From UBA1413 sp037447215 (lineage in GTDB: Bacteria > Bacteroidota > Bacteroidia > Bacteroidales > Prolixibacteraceae), in assembly GCA_037447215.1 (NCBI GenBank), contig JBBIHB010000017.1:1-64000 (forward strand): a DNA stretch of 64,000 nucleotides, read 5' to 3'. The notes under the pieces were generated by a model that made no database searches, had not been told where the DNA came from, and was given only the letters and a program-made list of their open reading frames with translations. The position numbers and the translations under genes are program-made. Position 1 is the first letter of the stretch, and every line of letters starts with the position of its first letter. Positions 45,731 through 55,267 of this stretch are shown in pieces.

Positions 45731-47185
45731 TTAACTTTTATTTTTGTTTGTACTTTCCGACAATATTTTTTCAGCTTCCTGACTGAGTGTTTTTTTTGCT
45801 TTCTCAAGATGTTTGGATGTGGTGTTGGTTTGGGCTATACTTAGTCTCAATACGATTCTGTCCCCCAATTTCGTGTGGGTAAAATAAATTTCACCTGTTT
45901 TGTTAATGTTGTTCATTAATTGCAGGTTATCCTCATCGGTGCTTTTTAGCCTGAAACAGACCAAATTGAGTGGCGGTTTTATAACTAATTCAAAGTGAGG
46001 ACTTCTCCCTACCCAGGTTTCAAATTCCTTCGCAAGTTGTACATGCTTCCGGATGTGAAATTGTAAACCTTTTATTCCATAATGCCTGATGACAAACCAA
46101 AGTTTAAGTGCCCTGAACCTTCGTCCAAGCTGAATGTGCCAATCGCGGTAATCAAAAACAGCACCCGATTCGGTAGCCTGATTCCGAAGGTATTCCGGTA
46201 AGATTGAGAACGTGTTTATCAGATGTTTCCGGTCGGAAACCCAGAAACAATCACAATCGAAATTGGTAAACAGCCATTTGTGTGGATTAAAACAAAAGCT
46301 GTCAGCCAGTTCAAGTCCTTTGGCCATAAAACGGAATTCAGGGCAAATCAAAGCCGACCCCGACATTGCAGCATCAACATGAAACCAGCAATTTTCAGAT
46401 TTGCAGATCACACCTATTTCCTGAATGGGGTCGATGGCGTTTGAGGAGGTAGACCCGATGGTACCACAAACCAGAAATGGCATGAATCCCAGTTCCCGGT
46501 CATTCTTTATCTGATGTAAAAGGGCTTCGGGTTTCATTGCATAATTTTCGTCCACCTCAATTAGTCTTAGGTTTTCTGAGCCAATACCTGCAATTTTTAC
46601 TGCTTTTTCGAGCGATGAATGGGTTTGTGAGGAAACGTAAGCAGTCATTTTGGTGGTTACTCCCTGTTTATTTGATGAGAATCCGGTGGAACGTTCCCGT
46701 GCAGCTATCACAGCGGTGAGTGCAGCCGAGGATGCAGTGTCCTGTATAACACCGCCTCCGGTTGATGAAGACCTGAAACTTTCCGGAAGTGCCATCATTT
46801 GGGCCAGCCAATCGAGTATCCGTGTTTCAAGTTCGGTTGCTGCCGGACTGGTTGCCCAGATCATTCCTTGTACCCCTAAGCCCGACGACAGTAAATCTCC
46901 CATAATGGAGGGGAATGAAGTATTTGCAGGGAAATATGCAAAAAAACCGGGTGATTGCCAGTGTGTGATGCCAGGCATAATGATATTATCGACGTCTTGC
47001 ATCATTTGGCTGAATTCTTCGGGATTCTCGGGTGCTGTTCCGGGTAACTGGTTATAAACCTCTCCGGGGTTTATTTTCGACAATACCGGAAAATTTTCTA
47101 TATTTTCATAATAATCGGCTATCCAATCCACCAGTTTTTTTGCTTCTTCCCTGAAATGGGAAGGTGTCATGTGAAAACTATCCAT
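45731..47185 (-). CDS. PLP-dependent aromatic-L-amino-acid decarboxylase family protein
   Basis: Group II PLP decarboxylase, closest in pattern to aromatic amino acid (DOPA/tyrosine/tryptophan) decarboxylases. The PLP lysine is near residue 302 in FCFNPHKWLFTNFDCDCFWV, and the cofactor-stacking HVDAAMSGSALICPEF segment and the TGGGVIQDTASSAALTAV substrate loop are present. The N-terminus begins MTPSHFREEAKKLVDWIADYYENIE, typical for this family. The product would be an aromatic amine such as tyramine, tryptamine or phenethylamine, but substrate cannot be told from sequence. A TATATTTG -7-like element lies about 26 bp upstream. The gene is followed by araA after 53 bp with no obvious link. Confidence 0.88.
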   Translation of the reverse strand: MDSFHMTPSHFREEAKKLVDWIADYYENIENFPVLSKINPGEVYNQLPGTAPENPEEFSQMMQDVDNIIMPGITHWQSPGFFAYFPANTSFPSIMGDLLSSGLGVQGMIWATSPAATELETRILDWLAQMMALPESFRSSSTGGGVIQDTASSAALTAVIAARERSTGFSSNKQGVTTKMTAYVSSQTHSSLEKAVKIAGIGSENLRLIEVDENYAMKPEALLHQIKNDRELGFMPFLVCGTIGSTSSNAIDPIQEIGVICKSENCWFHVDAAMSGSALICPEFRFMAKGLELADSFCFNPHKWLFTNFDCDCFWVSDRKHLINTFSILPEYLRNQATESGAVFDYRDWHIQLGRRFRALKLWFVIRHYGIKGLQFHIRKHVQLAKEFETWVGRSPHFELVIKPPLNLVCFRLKSTDEDNLQLMNNINKTGEIYFTHTKLGDRIVLRLSIAQTNTTSKHLEKAKKTLSQEAEKILSESTNKNKS

Positions 47186-47258
47186 AACAATATCTTATTG
47201 TTAAACCTTGCAAATATAACAATTCCACAATCAGGGTTTACTATTGAAAATTCGGTTA

Positions 47259-47537
47259 CTAAAACCTGATCTCAAAGCCGCTGAAGATGCCGGTGTATGG
47301 CGACTTCGAAATCTGGGAATCAATAACCCTTGACATGGTTGGCCCTAATCGGATGTGGTCAACGAATGCATTGAGGTCGCCTTCGTCCCCTTCGGCAACA
47401 ATTAATACCATGCGGTCTTTCAGATTTCTTACATATCCGGTTATGTTATGCTCGTCGGCTTTTTTTTTGGCAAAATAGCGAAAACCTACCCCTTGGACCC
47501 GCCCGCATATTGTAATTTCATAATTATATTTTGACAT
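47259..47537 (-). CDS. acyP: Acylphosphatase
   Basis: Small cytosolic enzyme that hydrolyses acyl phosphates such as carbamoyl and acetyl phosphate. The signature is complete: GRVQGVGFRYF with the catalytic Arg20, and GYVRNLKDRMVLIVAEG with Asn38. Ninety-two residues is the normal length. No functional partner is nearby. Confidence 0.93.
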   Translation of the reverse strand: MSKYNYEITICGRVQGVGFRYFAKKKADEHNITGYVRNLKDRMVLIVAEGDEGDLNAFVDHIRLGPTMSRVIDSQISKSPYTGIFSGFEIRF

Positions 47538-47563
47538 TATCCCAATAAATCAGGATGTTTTCA

Positions 47564-47923
47564 TTAATGTGGTTTAAATAAGGCTATGGTTTCGTCTTGT
47601 ACCAAAACCCAAATTGAATAAGCTCCTACAGCAGTTCCGATTGGTATGTTCATCAGTTTGATGACAGAAATTACAAGGGTGAGTATTCTTGCCCACTCTT
47701 TTCTTCGGAATAATCCTATACCTGCAATAATTCCGGGAATACTGAAAATGATAACTACCCAAATGGCAACTGTGGCAATAAGCGGAAGGATTTTATTAAC
47801 AACCGGGTCCTCAATAAATCCGCCAATAAGCCCGAATACAATCCCGATTATCAATGCAATGGCTATTCCGAAAATGCTTAACCCAATATGAAGGGCTGCT
47901 ACTACGTTAATATGCTTTTCCAT
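47564..47923 (-). CDS. Small four-helix membrane protein of unknown function
   Basis: About 119 residues with four predicted membrane helices (roughly residues 8-30, 42-65, 72-90 and 96-112) separated by short loops; the third loop has the basic stretch FRRKEWARI. The pattern, including GIIAGIGLFRRKEWARILTLV, recalls the DUF4064/DUF2127-like families of small integral membrane proteins, without known function. I prefer the ATG at 47923 (MEKHINVV); the open frame continues to 47980 but the added residues are not hydrophobic and look untranslated. Confidence 0.7.
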   Translation of the reverse strand: MEKHINVVAALHIGLSIFGIAIALIIGIVFGLIGGFIEDPVVNKILPLIATVAIWVVIIFSIPGIIAGIGLFRRKEWARILTLVISVIKLMNIPIGTAVGAYSIWVLVQDETIALFKPH

Positions 47924-48093
47924 GACCATCATTTTATGAATTTCACGTAAAGTTACAAAAGAGCGATTAATTAAAAGCAAGATCAGGCATAATTCAACTA
48001 TTACAAGGAGTTGTGGTTATTTTTAAAGGAATACGAACAAATTCATGAAACAAGGGTTATTTTTGCAATGTGAAAAGAATTAAAAATGGAGTT

Positions 48094-48333
48094 ATGAACT
48101 TTTTAATGGTACTAATTTCAGCTGTGGTTTTGATAGCGGTTGCATTTGCAGGTTTTGCCATCAATATACTGGTACGAAAAGGTGGAAAGTTCCCTAATAC
48201 CCACGTAAGTGGCAATAAATATCTGAAAAGTCAGGGCATAAGTTGTGCCCAGACTTACGATAGGGAAGAACTGGCAAAATCCAGGCAGAAAATTGATTAT
48301 AATAGTCTTAAAGTATCTTCAGGCTCAAATTAA
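48094..48333 (+). CDS. Small single-helix membrane protein
   Basis: A 79-residue protein with one membrane helix (about residues 3-23) followed by a short basic tail with GGKFPNTHVSGN and one cysteine in GISCAQ. I start at the ATG preceded by GGAG; an earlier GTG at 48070 would add eight residues. Short proteins of this plan occur in Bacteroidota with unknown function. It faces apbE tail to tail (2-bp gap). The layout recalls the NQR maturation factor NqrM, but the cysteine cluster typical of NqrM is absent, so I do not assign it. Confidence 0.6.
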   Translation: MNFLMVLISAVVLIAVAFAGFAINILVRKGGKFPNTHVSGNKYLKSQGISCAQTYDREELAKSRQKIDYNSLKVSSGSN

Positions 48334-48335
48334 TA

Positions 48336-49358
48336 TCATTCAATAAGGTTTTTACTGAAATTTTCAGACATATATACCATATTGAACCCCGATTCATCAG
48401 AATAAATAAAATATACCGCAATTTCGGGAATTGTTTGTGCTAATTCAACACTTTTGGTGAGACCAATAACCATAAATGCAGTGGCTAAAGCATCGGCAGT
48501 CATACAATCATCTGCAAGAACAGTTGCACTCAATAAATTATGTTGTACCGGATATCCTGTGGCCGGATCAATGGTATGGGCATACTTTTTTCCGTCCTCA
48601 ACATAAAAATTCCGATAGTTGCCTGATGTAGCCAATGCCCGATCAGGAAGATGCACAATAGCTTGTATTTCCTGCATGGCGGGCAATCCAGTTTCATCGG
48701 GCTTACTGATCCCGATTCTCCAGGGCCTTCCTTTGGCATTCATTCCTTTGGCAACAACTTCACCTCCGATTTCGACCATATAATTTGTACAGCCTTTCGA
48801 TTTAAGGAAATTTCCGATCAGATCGCAGGTATATCCCTTAGCTATTGCACTCATGTCGAGCATTATTGAAGGATTGTCCTTAATGATTCTGCCATTTTCA
48901 TACTTCACCATCTGGTAACCGGTAAGCTGTAGAAGACTATCAATTAGCTCCGGGGTAATATTTTCTTTATGTCTGAACCCAAATCCCCATGCGTTTACAA
49001 GAGGTGCCACAGTAATATCAAATGCTCCTCTTGTCAGTTCCGAAATTTCTTGGGAACGTTTGAAGCAATTCAGAAACCATTGATCCGGAACAGTTTCTCG
49101 ATTGTTATTGATCTTTGAAATGGTTGAATTGGGATTAAAAGTAGAAAATGACAAATCGTATTCCCTGAATTTTTCTTTTATTTCTTCGTGAAAATCCTTT
49201 CCTCCGGGGCTTTCATAAGCGATTTGATAGTAGGTGCCATAAACCGGACCTTCGTTATAGACATATGCGCCAGGCGAACTACATGATGTCAGAAAGAAAT
49301 CAAAAATGAAAAGTATAAAACAAAAATAACAAGTTATTCGAGTATAATTTACCATCAC
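48336..49358 (-). CDS. apbE: FAD:protein FMN transferase ApbE
   Basis: Periplasmic, Mg-dependent flavin transferase that splits FAD and links FMN to threonine in target proteins, notably NqrB and NqrC. A lipobox (LTSCSS, Cys26) predicts a lipoprotein. Family segments are YGTYYQIAYESPGG, FDITVAPLVNAWGFGFR, MLDMSAIAKGYTCDLIGNFL, YMVEIGGEVVAKGMN, and the metal-binding ATSGNYRNFY with HTIDPATGYPV. Length 340 is normal. The nqr operon about 8 kb away encodes proteins with the recognised target motif, so this is the probable maturation enzyme. It is a single-gene unit, convergent with the small membrane protein gene. Confidence 0.95.
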   Translation of the reverse strand: MMVNYTRITCYFCFILFIFDFFLTSCSSPGAYVYNEGPVYGTYYQIAYESPGGKDFHEEIKEKFREYDLSFSTFNPNSTISKINNNRETVPDQWFLNCFKRSQEISELTRGAFDITVAPLVNAWGFGFRHKENITPELIDSLLQLTGYQMVKYENGRIIKDNPSIMLDMSAIAKGYTCDLIGNFLKSKGCTNYMVEIGGEVVAKGMNAKGRPWRIGISKPDETGLPAMQEIQAIVHLPDRALATSGNYRNFYVEDGKKYAHTIDPATGYPVQHNLLSATVLADDCMTADALATAFMVIGLTKSVELAQTIPEIAVYFIYSDESGFNMVYMSENFSKNLIE

Positions 49359-49441
49359 AGTATAATGATTTGTTTTGACTAAAGTAAAAAAAAATATATT
49401 CGATATTTAAATCGATTAGGTACGATCGATGAGGCTTAATG

Positions 49442-49470
49442 AAAAAAAAACCCTGGCATCACTGCCAGGG
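49442..49470 (-). terminator. Intrinsic terminator of the subtilase gene
   Basis: On the minus strand CCCTGGCA-GTGA-TGCCAGGG forms a perfect 8-bp stem followed by a run of nine T. It starts 22 bp after the stop codon of the PKD-repeat subtilase. Confidence 0.92.
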
Positions 49471-49492
49471 CTTCTATAAAAACACACCTCTG

Positions 49493-52400
49493 TTAATGAA
49501 CTGTGACTCTTTGTGAATTGGTATTTTTACCGTCGGTCACAGTCAATATATATAACCCCTTGTTAAATCCACTCACATCAATGAGAATAATATTGTCCGA
49601 AGTCTTTTGATTATACATTACACGTCCTGATAGATCAGTCATTTTTACATTATAAGGCTCTGTCCAGTTGTCAAGCTGAATGAAGAGGTTATCCCTTGCC
49701 GGATTAGGATATGCTTTAAATGCAGGTTCTTTCAAAGTGAGACCTTGCTCTTCACTTCTTGACGAATTATTGGTAATAATCTCAACCGTATAATCTTCAA
49801 CTTCACCTCTTTCAAAAGAACCCCATGATACCGGAATCCCTCCATGCCTCATGGCAATTCTCATCCGTGTTATCAAAGGAGCTGTTCCGTTTGGAATTGA
49901 TATTTTTCCATTTGCATTGTTTTTGAGGCCAGTTGCTGAAAAGATTTCCTCACCTTTATCATCAAAGTCCTTATCATTATTGTAATCGATCCAAATTTTC
50001 CAGTTTAATGGATTACGTGTACCATTATTCCCTGGGGACAATGTCAGGGAATACGATATTCCCTCAGATAGGGCAATCCTTTTGTCAGTGAAGTCGGAAT
50101 AGGTCGAAGGACCACTGTTCCTGTTAACAAAGTTCCCTACAGATACAGTTTGTATCCATTCATTTGCTGCGTTCAGACTGCTTGCTTCAGGATAGGTTTC
50201 TTGAAGGTTTTCCACTTTGATATAGCCTTCTTTAATAAGAATATCCGAATTCGTTGTGTTTGATACGACTAATTTTACGGCATACAAGCCCTTGGTATTG
50301 TATTTCACCAGTGGGTTTTTCTCAGTACTGGCAGAGGGTGTACCTCCGTTAAATGTCCATTCAAACGTTAGAGCATCTTGCGATTGATTCGTAAACTGTA
50401 CTGATTCACCTGCAAGAATATTTGTGCGGTCAGTTGTAAAGGAGGCTACTGGAGCCTTCATAACAACGGAAATATAGACGCTGCGGGTGAGCGTATGTGT
50501 TCCATAAGCATTGGAAACAGTTAACGACACGTCATACCTCCCGCTGTTGTTATAAGTCACCTTCGGGTCCTTTTCGGTGCTCGACGCTGGATTACCGCCT
50601 GCAAATGTCCAGTTCCACGAAGTAGGATTATTAATTGAAAGATCAGTAAAGCTGACTGATTCTCCTGCGGTTACTGTTGTTGCTGAAGCTGCAAAGTCTG
50701 CTGTCACCTGCAACGGTTTAACCGTGATCGAAATTGACTTTGTTGCCGAACCTGCCACGTTTGTAACTTTTTGGGTAACAGTGAAGGTTCCGGCTGTATT
50801 GAATGTTACCAGGGGATTCTTTTCGGTACTGACCGAAGGTGTGCCACCCTGAATTGTCCAATCGTACGATTGGGCGTTGATTGATTGATCGGTAAATTGT
50901 ATTTTTTCGCCAGCCATGATCTCTGTTTTGTCGGCACTGAAATCTGCTTTGGGGATATTCATGCCAACCACAATAAAGCCTTCTTTAATAATTGTATTGC
51001 TCCCGTTTGCGTTGCCTGCAGTTAAAGTTACATCATATTTTCCTGCTTTGGAGTAAATAACTTCAGGATTTTTTTCGCTGCTTACAGCTGGGGTTCCTCC
51101 CTGGAATGTCCAATTCCACCATGTGGGATTATTCGAAGAAAGATTATTGAACGAAATTGTACCACCTTCAGTAATTGAAGTTGAACTGGCAATAAAATCT
51201 GCTATAACCGGCAGAGGTTTAACAACAATATAGTTTAATCTTGTTTTGGTAGAAGATCCCATTTCGTTTGATGCGATGAGCGAAACTGCATATGAGCCAG
51301 GAATACTGTATTTTACGTCGGGGTTCTTTTCTGTACTTGCTAATACAGAACCTCCTTCGAATTGCCATGAAAAAGATTGTGCATTTTGAGAAAGATTGAT
51401 GAAAGAAACAATTTCTCCTGCATAAATCTCTGTTACGCTTCCAATGAAATCTGCAACAGGAGCTTTCATACTTACATTTATATATCCGGTGCGGATAAGC
51501 TCATCAGAACCATTAAAGCCCTGTACCCTCAGGGTTACATCATACTTGCCTGATTTGCTATATGATACTTTCGGGTTACGTTCTGTGCTCACTGAGGGAT
51601 TTCCTCCCGGGAAAGACCAATTCCATGAAATTGGATTGTTCTTAGACTTGTCATAAAATTCAACTGATTCCCCTTCTGTTATCAAGGTCGTTGTTGATGA
51701 AAAGTCAGCATCAACAGGAGGTACTTTTACAATAATCGAAGCATTCTTTATTTTTGTATCTGAGCCTGAACTGTTTGTTACTTTTAAAGATACACTATAA
51801 AGACCTGCTTTATTGTAAGTAACCAATGGGTTATTCTCTTTACTGGTAGCAGGGGTGCCTCCTTCGAAGGTCCATGCATAGGTCTGTGCATTCTGAGAAA
51901 GATCCTTAAATTGTATGGGTTCCCCTTCAATTATTTCTGATTTATCAAACGAAAATTCAGCAACAGGTAATTTCATGGTAACAACAATATAACCTGTCCG
52001 GATCATAATGTCTGATTCAACTCCGTTTGATACTATCAGGCTTACATCATATATTCCAGGTTTTGAATAAGTTACTTCCGGGTGTTGCTCATTGCTGACC
52101 GAGGGTGTACCTCCATTGAACGACCAATTCCACGATATGGGAGTATTGGTTGATAAGTCATTGAAAATAACTTTGCTTCCTTCTGTAATTGTTGTGGTTG
52201 ATACTGAAAAGTTTGCACTAACAGGAAGGGGTTTCACCGTAATCATAGATGAAACTAGCTTCGTGTCGGATCCTGAACTGTTGTTTACTTTTTGTGTTAC
52301 CGAATACTTTCCGATTGAATTATAAGTGACTATAGGATTTTTCTGTGTGCTGGTTGCCGGTGTTCCTCCGTCGAATACCCAGTTGTATGTAACTGCATTT

Positions 52401-55231
52401 TCCGATTGATCAATAAACGGAACTGAGGTACCCACAAGAATCTCGGAATTGGCTACAGTAAAACCTGCCACAGGGAGATTTATGACCACTGCAATATAAC
52501 CGGATTTTACAACCTGGTCGGAGCCATTGGCATTGGTTACTTTCAGGGTAACATCATACAATCCGGACTTGCTGTAACTGACCTTTGGATTTTGAGCGGT
52601 GCTTGTTGCAGGTGTACCACCTTGGAAAGTCCAGCTCCACGAAGTAGGGTTATTAAGGGATTTATCGGTGAAGGTCACCGATCCGCCTTCGGTAATGCTG
52701 GTAACGGATGCCGTAAAGTCAGCTTTTACCGGAAGGTTTTTCACCGTGATCATTCCAGAAACTGTTTTGGCATCGGAGCCTGTACTGTTGGTTACTTCCT
52801 GCCTTACGCTATATGTACCTGCGGTGCTGTAGGATACTATTGGATTTTGTTGATTGCTGGTTGCCGGGGTGCCTCCCTCGAAAGTCCATATAAAGGATTG
52901 TGCATTCTGTGACTGATCAGTAAACTGTACCGATTCACCGATAAATATTTCGGTTTTGTCAGCGGTAAAACCTGCCACCGGAGCTTTCATAGCCACTGCA
53001 ATAAATCCGGATTTTACAACCTGGTCGGAGCCATTGGCATTGGTTACTTTCAGGGTAACATCATACAATCCGGACTTGCTGTAACTGACCTTTGGATTTT
53101 GAGCGGTGCTTGTTGCAGGTGTACCACCTTGGAAAGTCCAGCTCCACGAAGTAGGGTTATTAAGGGATTTATCGGTGAAGGTCACCGATCCGCCTTCGGT
53201 AATGCTTGTTGAGGATGCAACAAAGTCAGCTTTTACTGAAGCTGCCCTCACTGAGATATACCCTGTAAGGGTTTTTGTGTTTGATCCGGCAGAGTTTGTA
53301 GCAGTCAGTTTAATGGTGAATGTTCCTTCTGAAATGAATTTTACTTTTGGGTTAGCTTCATTCGAAGTGGATACTTCAGCCCCGTTAAATTCCCATTTGT
53401 AGGAAGATGGATTGTTGGCCGATAAGTTTGTAAACTGTACATAGTCACCGACTATGACGGATGTTTTATCGGCTGAGAAATCAGCGATTGGTGCAGTAAC
53501 GGTATTTTTCCGGGCACCTGAGATAATAAGTGAAAAATCCTGATTGGAAGAGAGTACACCGTCGTGGGTAACTTTAATTGTATATTCACCTGGAGTCGGA
53601 TTATCAATGAGGACCACTTCCACATTGTCCACATAGTTTTTTGAAGTGCGGGCTGCCGGGGCCGAAGGGTTGTTCCTGTCGAGTTTCCAGGGAAAAAAAT
53701 TGGTATTTTTTCCTGAGATCACCAGATCAAGGTCGTGAACCAGTGCAGGTGTAACAGGGTCCAAAGCAGGAGAAAGGGCATTGCCGGCGGGGTCGGTCCA
53801 GACGATGGTAGCCTTCAGTGGCTGTGTGCCGTCGGAATAGACCTGGATCTGGTAATAGCCATTGTTGGCCAGCGAAAGTTCCTGGATGGAGATGTTATTG
53901 GTTTGGTTGGCCGCAATGATCTGTGCTGCCCTTTCGGCATTTACCAGTCCCCATCCGAACATAAAGTCGGGCCCGTCAGCAGGCCCTGCCTCATCGGTGG
54001 TATGGATAGTCAGTCCTTTCAATGTGGCCGAGCGCATAAATGTACCGTTAAGCTGCATAAAGTACTCCTGCAGCAAAGCGAGGGTCCCGGCGACATTGGG
54101 CGAAGCCATTGAAGTTCCGCTCATAGTAGCGTATGCTGAGGGAGATGATCCGGTTGTCGAATATATCATAACACCATTGCCAACTACATCAGGCTTTATC
54201 CTGCCATCGTCTGCAGGCCCCCATGCGCTGTTCGACGACATGACAACACTTGAAGGGCCAGTGTAAGAGCTCACCTGAGAAACGTTCCCGACCGTAAGGA
54301 TATTTTTGCCGATAGCATCGGTACCAATACAATCAAAACCATCAGGGAACCCATCCTTCGGATATAGCCCGTCAGTGGGGCCTTCGTTGCGGTCGTTGCC
54401 AGCCGATTTCACGATAAGATAATATGGGGCATTATAGGCAATATTGTCCCAGCTTCTGCTTACTGTGCTGTAAAATCCAAAACGGTAATCTTCCTGGGTA
54501 CTTATATTGGAATTTCCATACCAATTGCTGCCAAGCCATCCATAAGTATATCCGTAAGAATGGTTCGAAATCAGCATACCTTCGGCAGCTGCCGCTGCCA
54601 TTTCAGAAGCATCCAATGACCAGTTATAAGCAAAAACGGTTGCATTGTTTGCCATTCCCCTTGCTTTACTGGTGATTCCGTTTGCAACCAATGTGCCAGC
54701 CACATGTGTGGCATGGTTGCTTACCGACGTGGCATTGTCTTTTTGTGTTATCCTTGATTTGTTGCTACTCATAAACTCCTGATGAGTAGAAAGAACCACG
54801 CCTGCGTCCCAAACCCCGATTGCGGGGATGGATGAACCATCAAGGTTAAGTCCCAGTCTGCCCCCGCTCCAGAGTTGATTGGCGCGTGTGGTTATGGCAG
54901 CCCCAATGTTATGGGTCACATAAAACCAGGGCTGGCCGTTTTCAACATTCACCAATTCAAGGACCTTACCATTGGGTAGCTCCCTCCTGATTTCGAAGTT
55001 GTTTTTACGAGCAAATTCCTCAATGCTTTTTCTCCTTGAGATATGTTCATTTTCGAGTGCATGAGAAATTCGCATAAGTTCTTCCCGGTTAGTCTCGCGA
55101 AGCACTTTGCGAGGTGCATCCTTGTCTTTAAGAACTTCCAGGTTTGCTCGTTGTGCGTTAATCTGAATAGAGAACAAAAATAACAGGCCAGCAAAAAAGA
55201 CCTTTTGACGGGTTTGTAAAATAACTTTCAT
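49493..55231 (-). CDS. T9SS-exported subtilisin-like protease with 13 PKD repeats
   Basis: Very large secreted serine protease (1912 residues from the ATG at 55231, which opens on a signal peptide ending near INAQR; the frame to 55267 adds 12 unlikely residues). The S8 catalytic triad is Asp142 (GVWDAG), His176 (NHATHVAG) and Ser374 (GTSMASPNVAG). After a P-domain-like beta-sandwich come 13 PKD repeats of about 82-86 residues, then a GEVED domain (FERGEVEDYTVEI) and a type A T9SS sorting domain (PNPARDNLFIQL, ending GLYILTVTDGKN). It should be passed through the SprA translocon and fixed to or released from the surface. Substrates may be proteins or glycoproteins bound by the PKD array. Transcribed alone with its own terminator. 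Confidence 0.93.
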   Translation of the reverse strand: MKVILQTRQKVFFAGLLFLFSIQINAQRANLEVLKDKDAPRKVLRETNREELMRISHALENEHISRRKSIEEFARKNNFEIRRELPNGKVLELVNVENGQPWFYVTHNIGAAITTRANQLWSGGRLGLNLDGSSIPAIGVWDAGVVLSTHQEFMSSNKSRITQKDNATSVSNHATHVAGTLVANGITSKARGMANNATVFAYNWSLDASEMAAAAAEGMLISNHSYGYTYGWLGSNWYGNSNISTQEDYRFGFYSTVSRSWDNIAYNAPYYLIVKSAGNDRNEGPTDGLYPKDGFPDGFDCIGTDAIGKNILTVGNVSQVSSYTGPSSVVMSSNSAWGPADDGRIKPDVVGNGVMIYSTTGSSPSAYATMSGTSMASPNVAGTLALLQEYFMQLNGTFMRSATLKGLTIHTTDEAGPADGPDFMFGWGLVNAERAAQIIAANQTNNISIQELSLANNGYYQIQVYSDGTQPLKATIVWTDPAGNALSPALDPVTPALVHDLDLVISGKNTNFFPWKLDRNNPSAPAARTSKNYVDNVEVVLIDNPTPGEYTIKVTHDGVLSSNQDFSLIISGARKNTVTAPIADFSADKTSVIVGDYVQFTNLSANNPSSYKWEFNGAEVSTSNEANPKVKFISEGTFTIKLTATNSAGSNTKTLTGYISVRAASVKADFVASSTSITEGGSVTFTDKSLNNPTSWSWTFQGGTPATSTAQNPKVSYSKSGLYDVTLKVTNANGSDQVVKSGFIAVAMKAPVAGFTADKTEIFIGESVQFTDQSQNAQSFIWTFEGGTPATSNQQNPIVSYSTAGTYSVRQEVTNSTGSDAKTVSGMITVKNLPVKADFTASVTSITEGGSVTFTDKSLNNPTSWSWTFQGGTPATSTAQNPKVSYSKSGLYDVTLKVTNANGSDQVVKSGYIAVVINLPVAGFTVANSEILVGTSVPFIDQSENAVTYNWVFDGGTPATSTQKNPIVTYNSIGKYSVTQKVNNSSGSDTKLVSSMITVKPLPVSANFSVSTTTITEGSKVIFNDLSTNTPISWNWSFNGGTPSVSNEQHPEVTYSKPGIYDVSLIVSNGVESDIMIRTGYIVVTMKLPVAEFSFDKSEIIEGEPIQFKDLSQNAQTYAWTFEGGTPATSKENNPLVTYNKAGLYSVSLKVTNSSGSDTKIKNASIIVKVPPVDADFSSTTTLITEGESVEFYDKSKNNPISWNWSFPGGNPSVSTERNPKVSYSKSGKYDVTLRVQGFNGSDELIRTGYINVSMKAPVADFIGSVTEIYAGEIVSFINLSQNAQSFSWQFEGGSVLASTEKNPDVKYSIPGSYAVSLIASNEMGSSTKTRLNYIVVKPLPVIADFIASSTSITEGGTISFNNLSSNNPTWWNWTFQGGTPAVSSEKNPEVIYSKAGKYDVTLTAGNANGSNTIIKEGFIVVGMNIPKADFSADKTEIMAGEKIQFTDQSINAQSYDWTIQGGTPSVSTEKNPLVTFNTAGTFTVTQKVTNVAGSATKSISITVKPLQVTADFAASATTVTAGESVSFTDLSINNPTSWNWTFAGGNPASSTEKDPKVTYNNSGRYDVSLTVSNAYGTHTLTRSVYISVVMKAPVASFTTDRTNILAGESVQFTNQSQDALTFEWTFNGGTPSASTEKNPLVKYNTKGLYAVKLVVSNTTNSDILIKEGYIKVENLQETYPEASSLNAANEWIQTVSVGNFVNRNSGPSTYSDFTDKRIALSEGISYSLTLSPGNNGTRNPLNWKIWIDYNNDKDFDDKGEEIFSATGLKNNANGKISIPNGTAPLITRMRIAMRHGGIPVSWGSFERGEVEDYTVEIITNNSSRSEEQGLTLKEPAFKAYPNPARDNLFIQLDNWTEPYNVKMTDLSGRVMYNQKTSDNIILIDVSGFNKGLYILTVTDGKNTNSQRVTVH
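52500..52699. repeat. 200-bp exact direct repeat, copy 1
   Basis: This 200-bp stretch of the PKD array is identical, base for base, to 53007-53206, an offset of 507 bp or one A-B repeat pair. Flanking bases differ at both ends. Identity also at third codon positions points to a recent duplication or gene conversion. Confidence 0.9.
53007..53206. repeat. 200-bp exact direct repeat, copy 2
   Basis: Second copy of the exact repeat at 52500-52699, inside PKD unit 2 of the subtilase gene. Confidence 0.9.
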
Positions 55232-55267
55232 AACAGAGTGGTTTTGTGTTTTACATAAATCATCCAT

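Larger units (their letters stand above)
50205..53500 (-). repeat. Array of 13 PKD repeats of two alternating types
   Basis: Coding repeat array within the subtilase. The units, each about 250 bp, alternate between type A (xADFxAS-xxITEGxSVxFTDxSxNNPTSWxWxF, ending in GxYDVTLxVxNANG and IxVxM) and type B (PVAxFxADKTEIxxGExVQFxDQSQNAxxxxW, ending in ITVK). The higher-order period is therefore an A-B pair of about 507 bp (169 residues). Identity between pairs varies, which indicates duplication of pairs rather than single units. Confidence 0.85.

Noticed and set aside
48094..48333. NqrM assignment for the small membrane protein beside apbE
   Set aside because: Size and topology fit, but the conserved NqrM cysteine cluster is absent; only one cysteine is present.
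52500..53206. CRISPR-like or mobile repeat
   Set aside because: The repeat is in frame, encodes PKD domains and has no spacer structure.
50577..53402. Several plus-strand open frames of 70-106 codons across the PKD region
   Set aside because: They repeat with the PKD period and are antisense images of the repeats, some nearly identical to one another.
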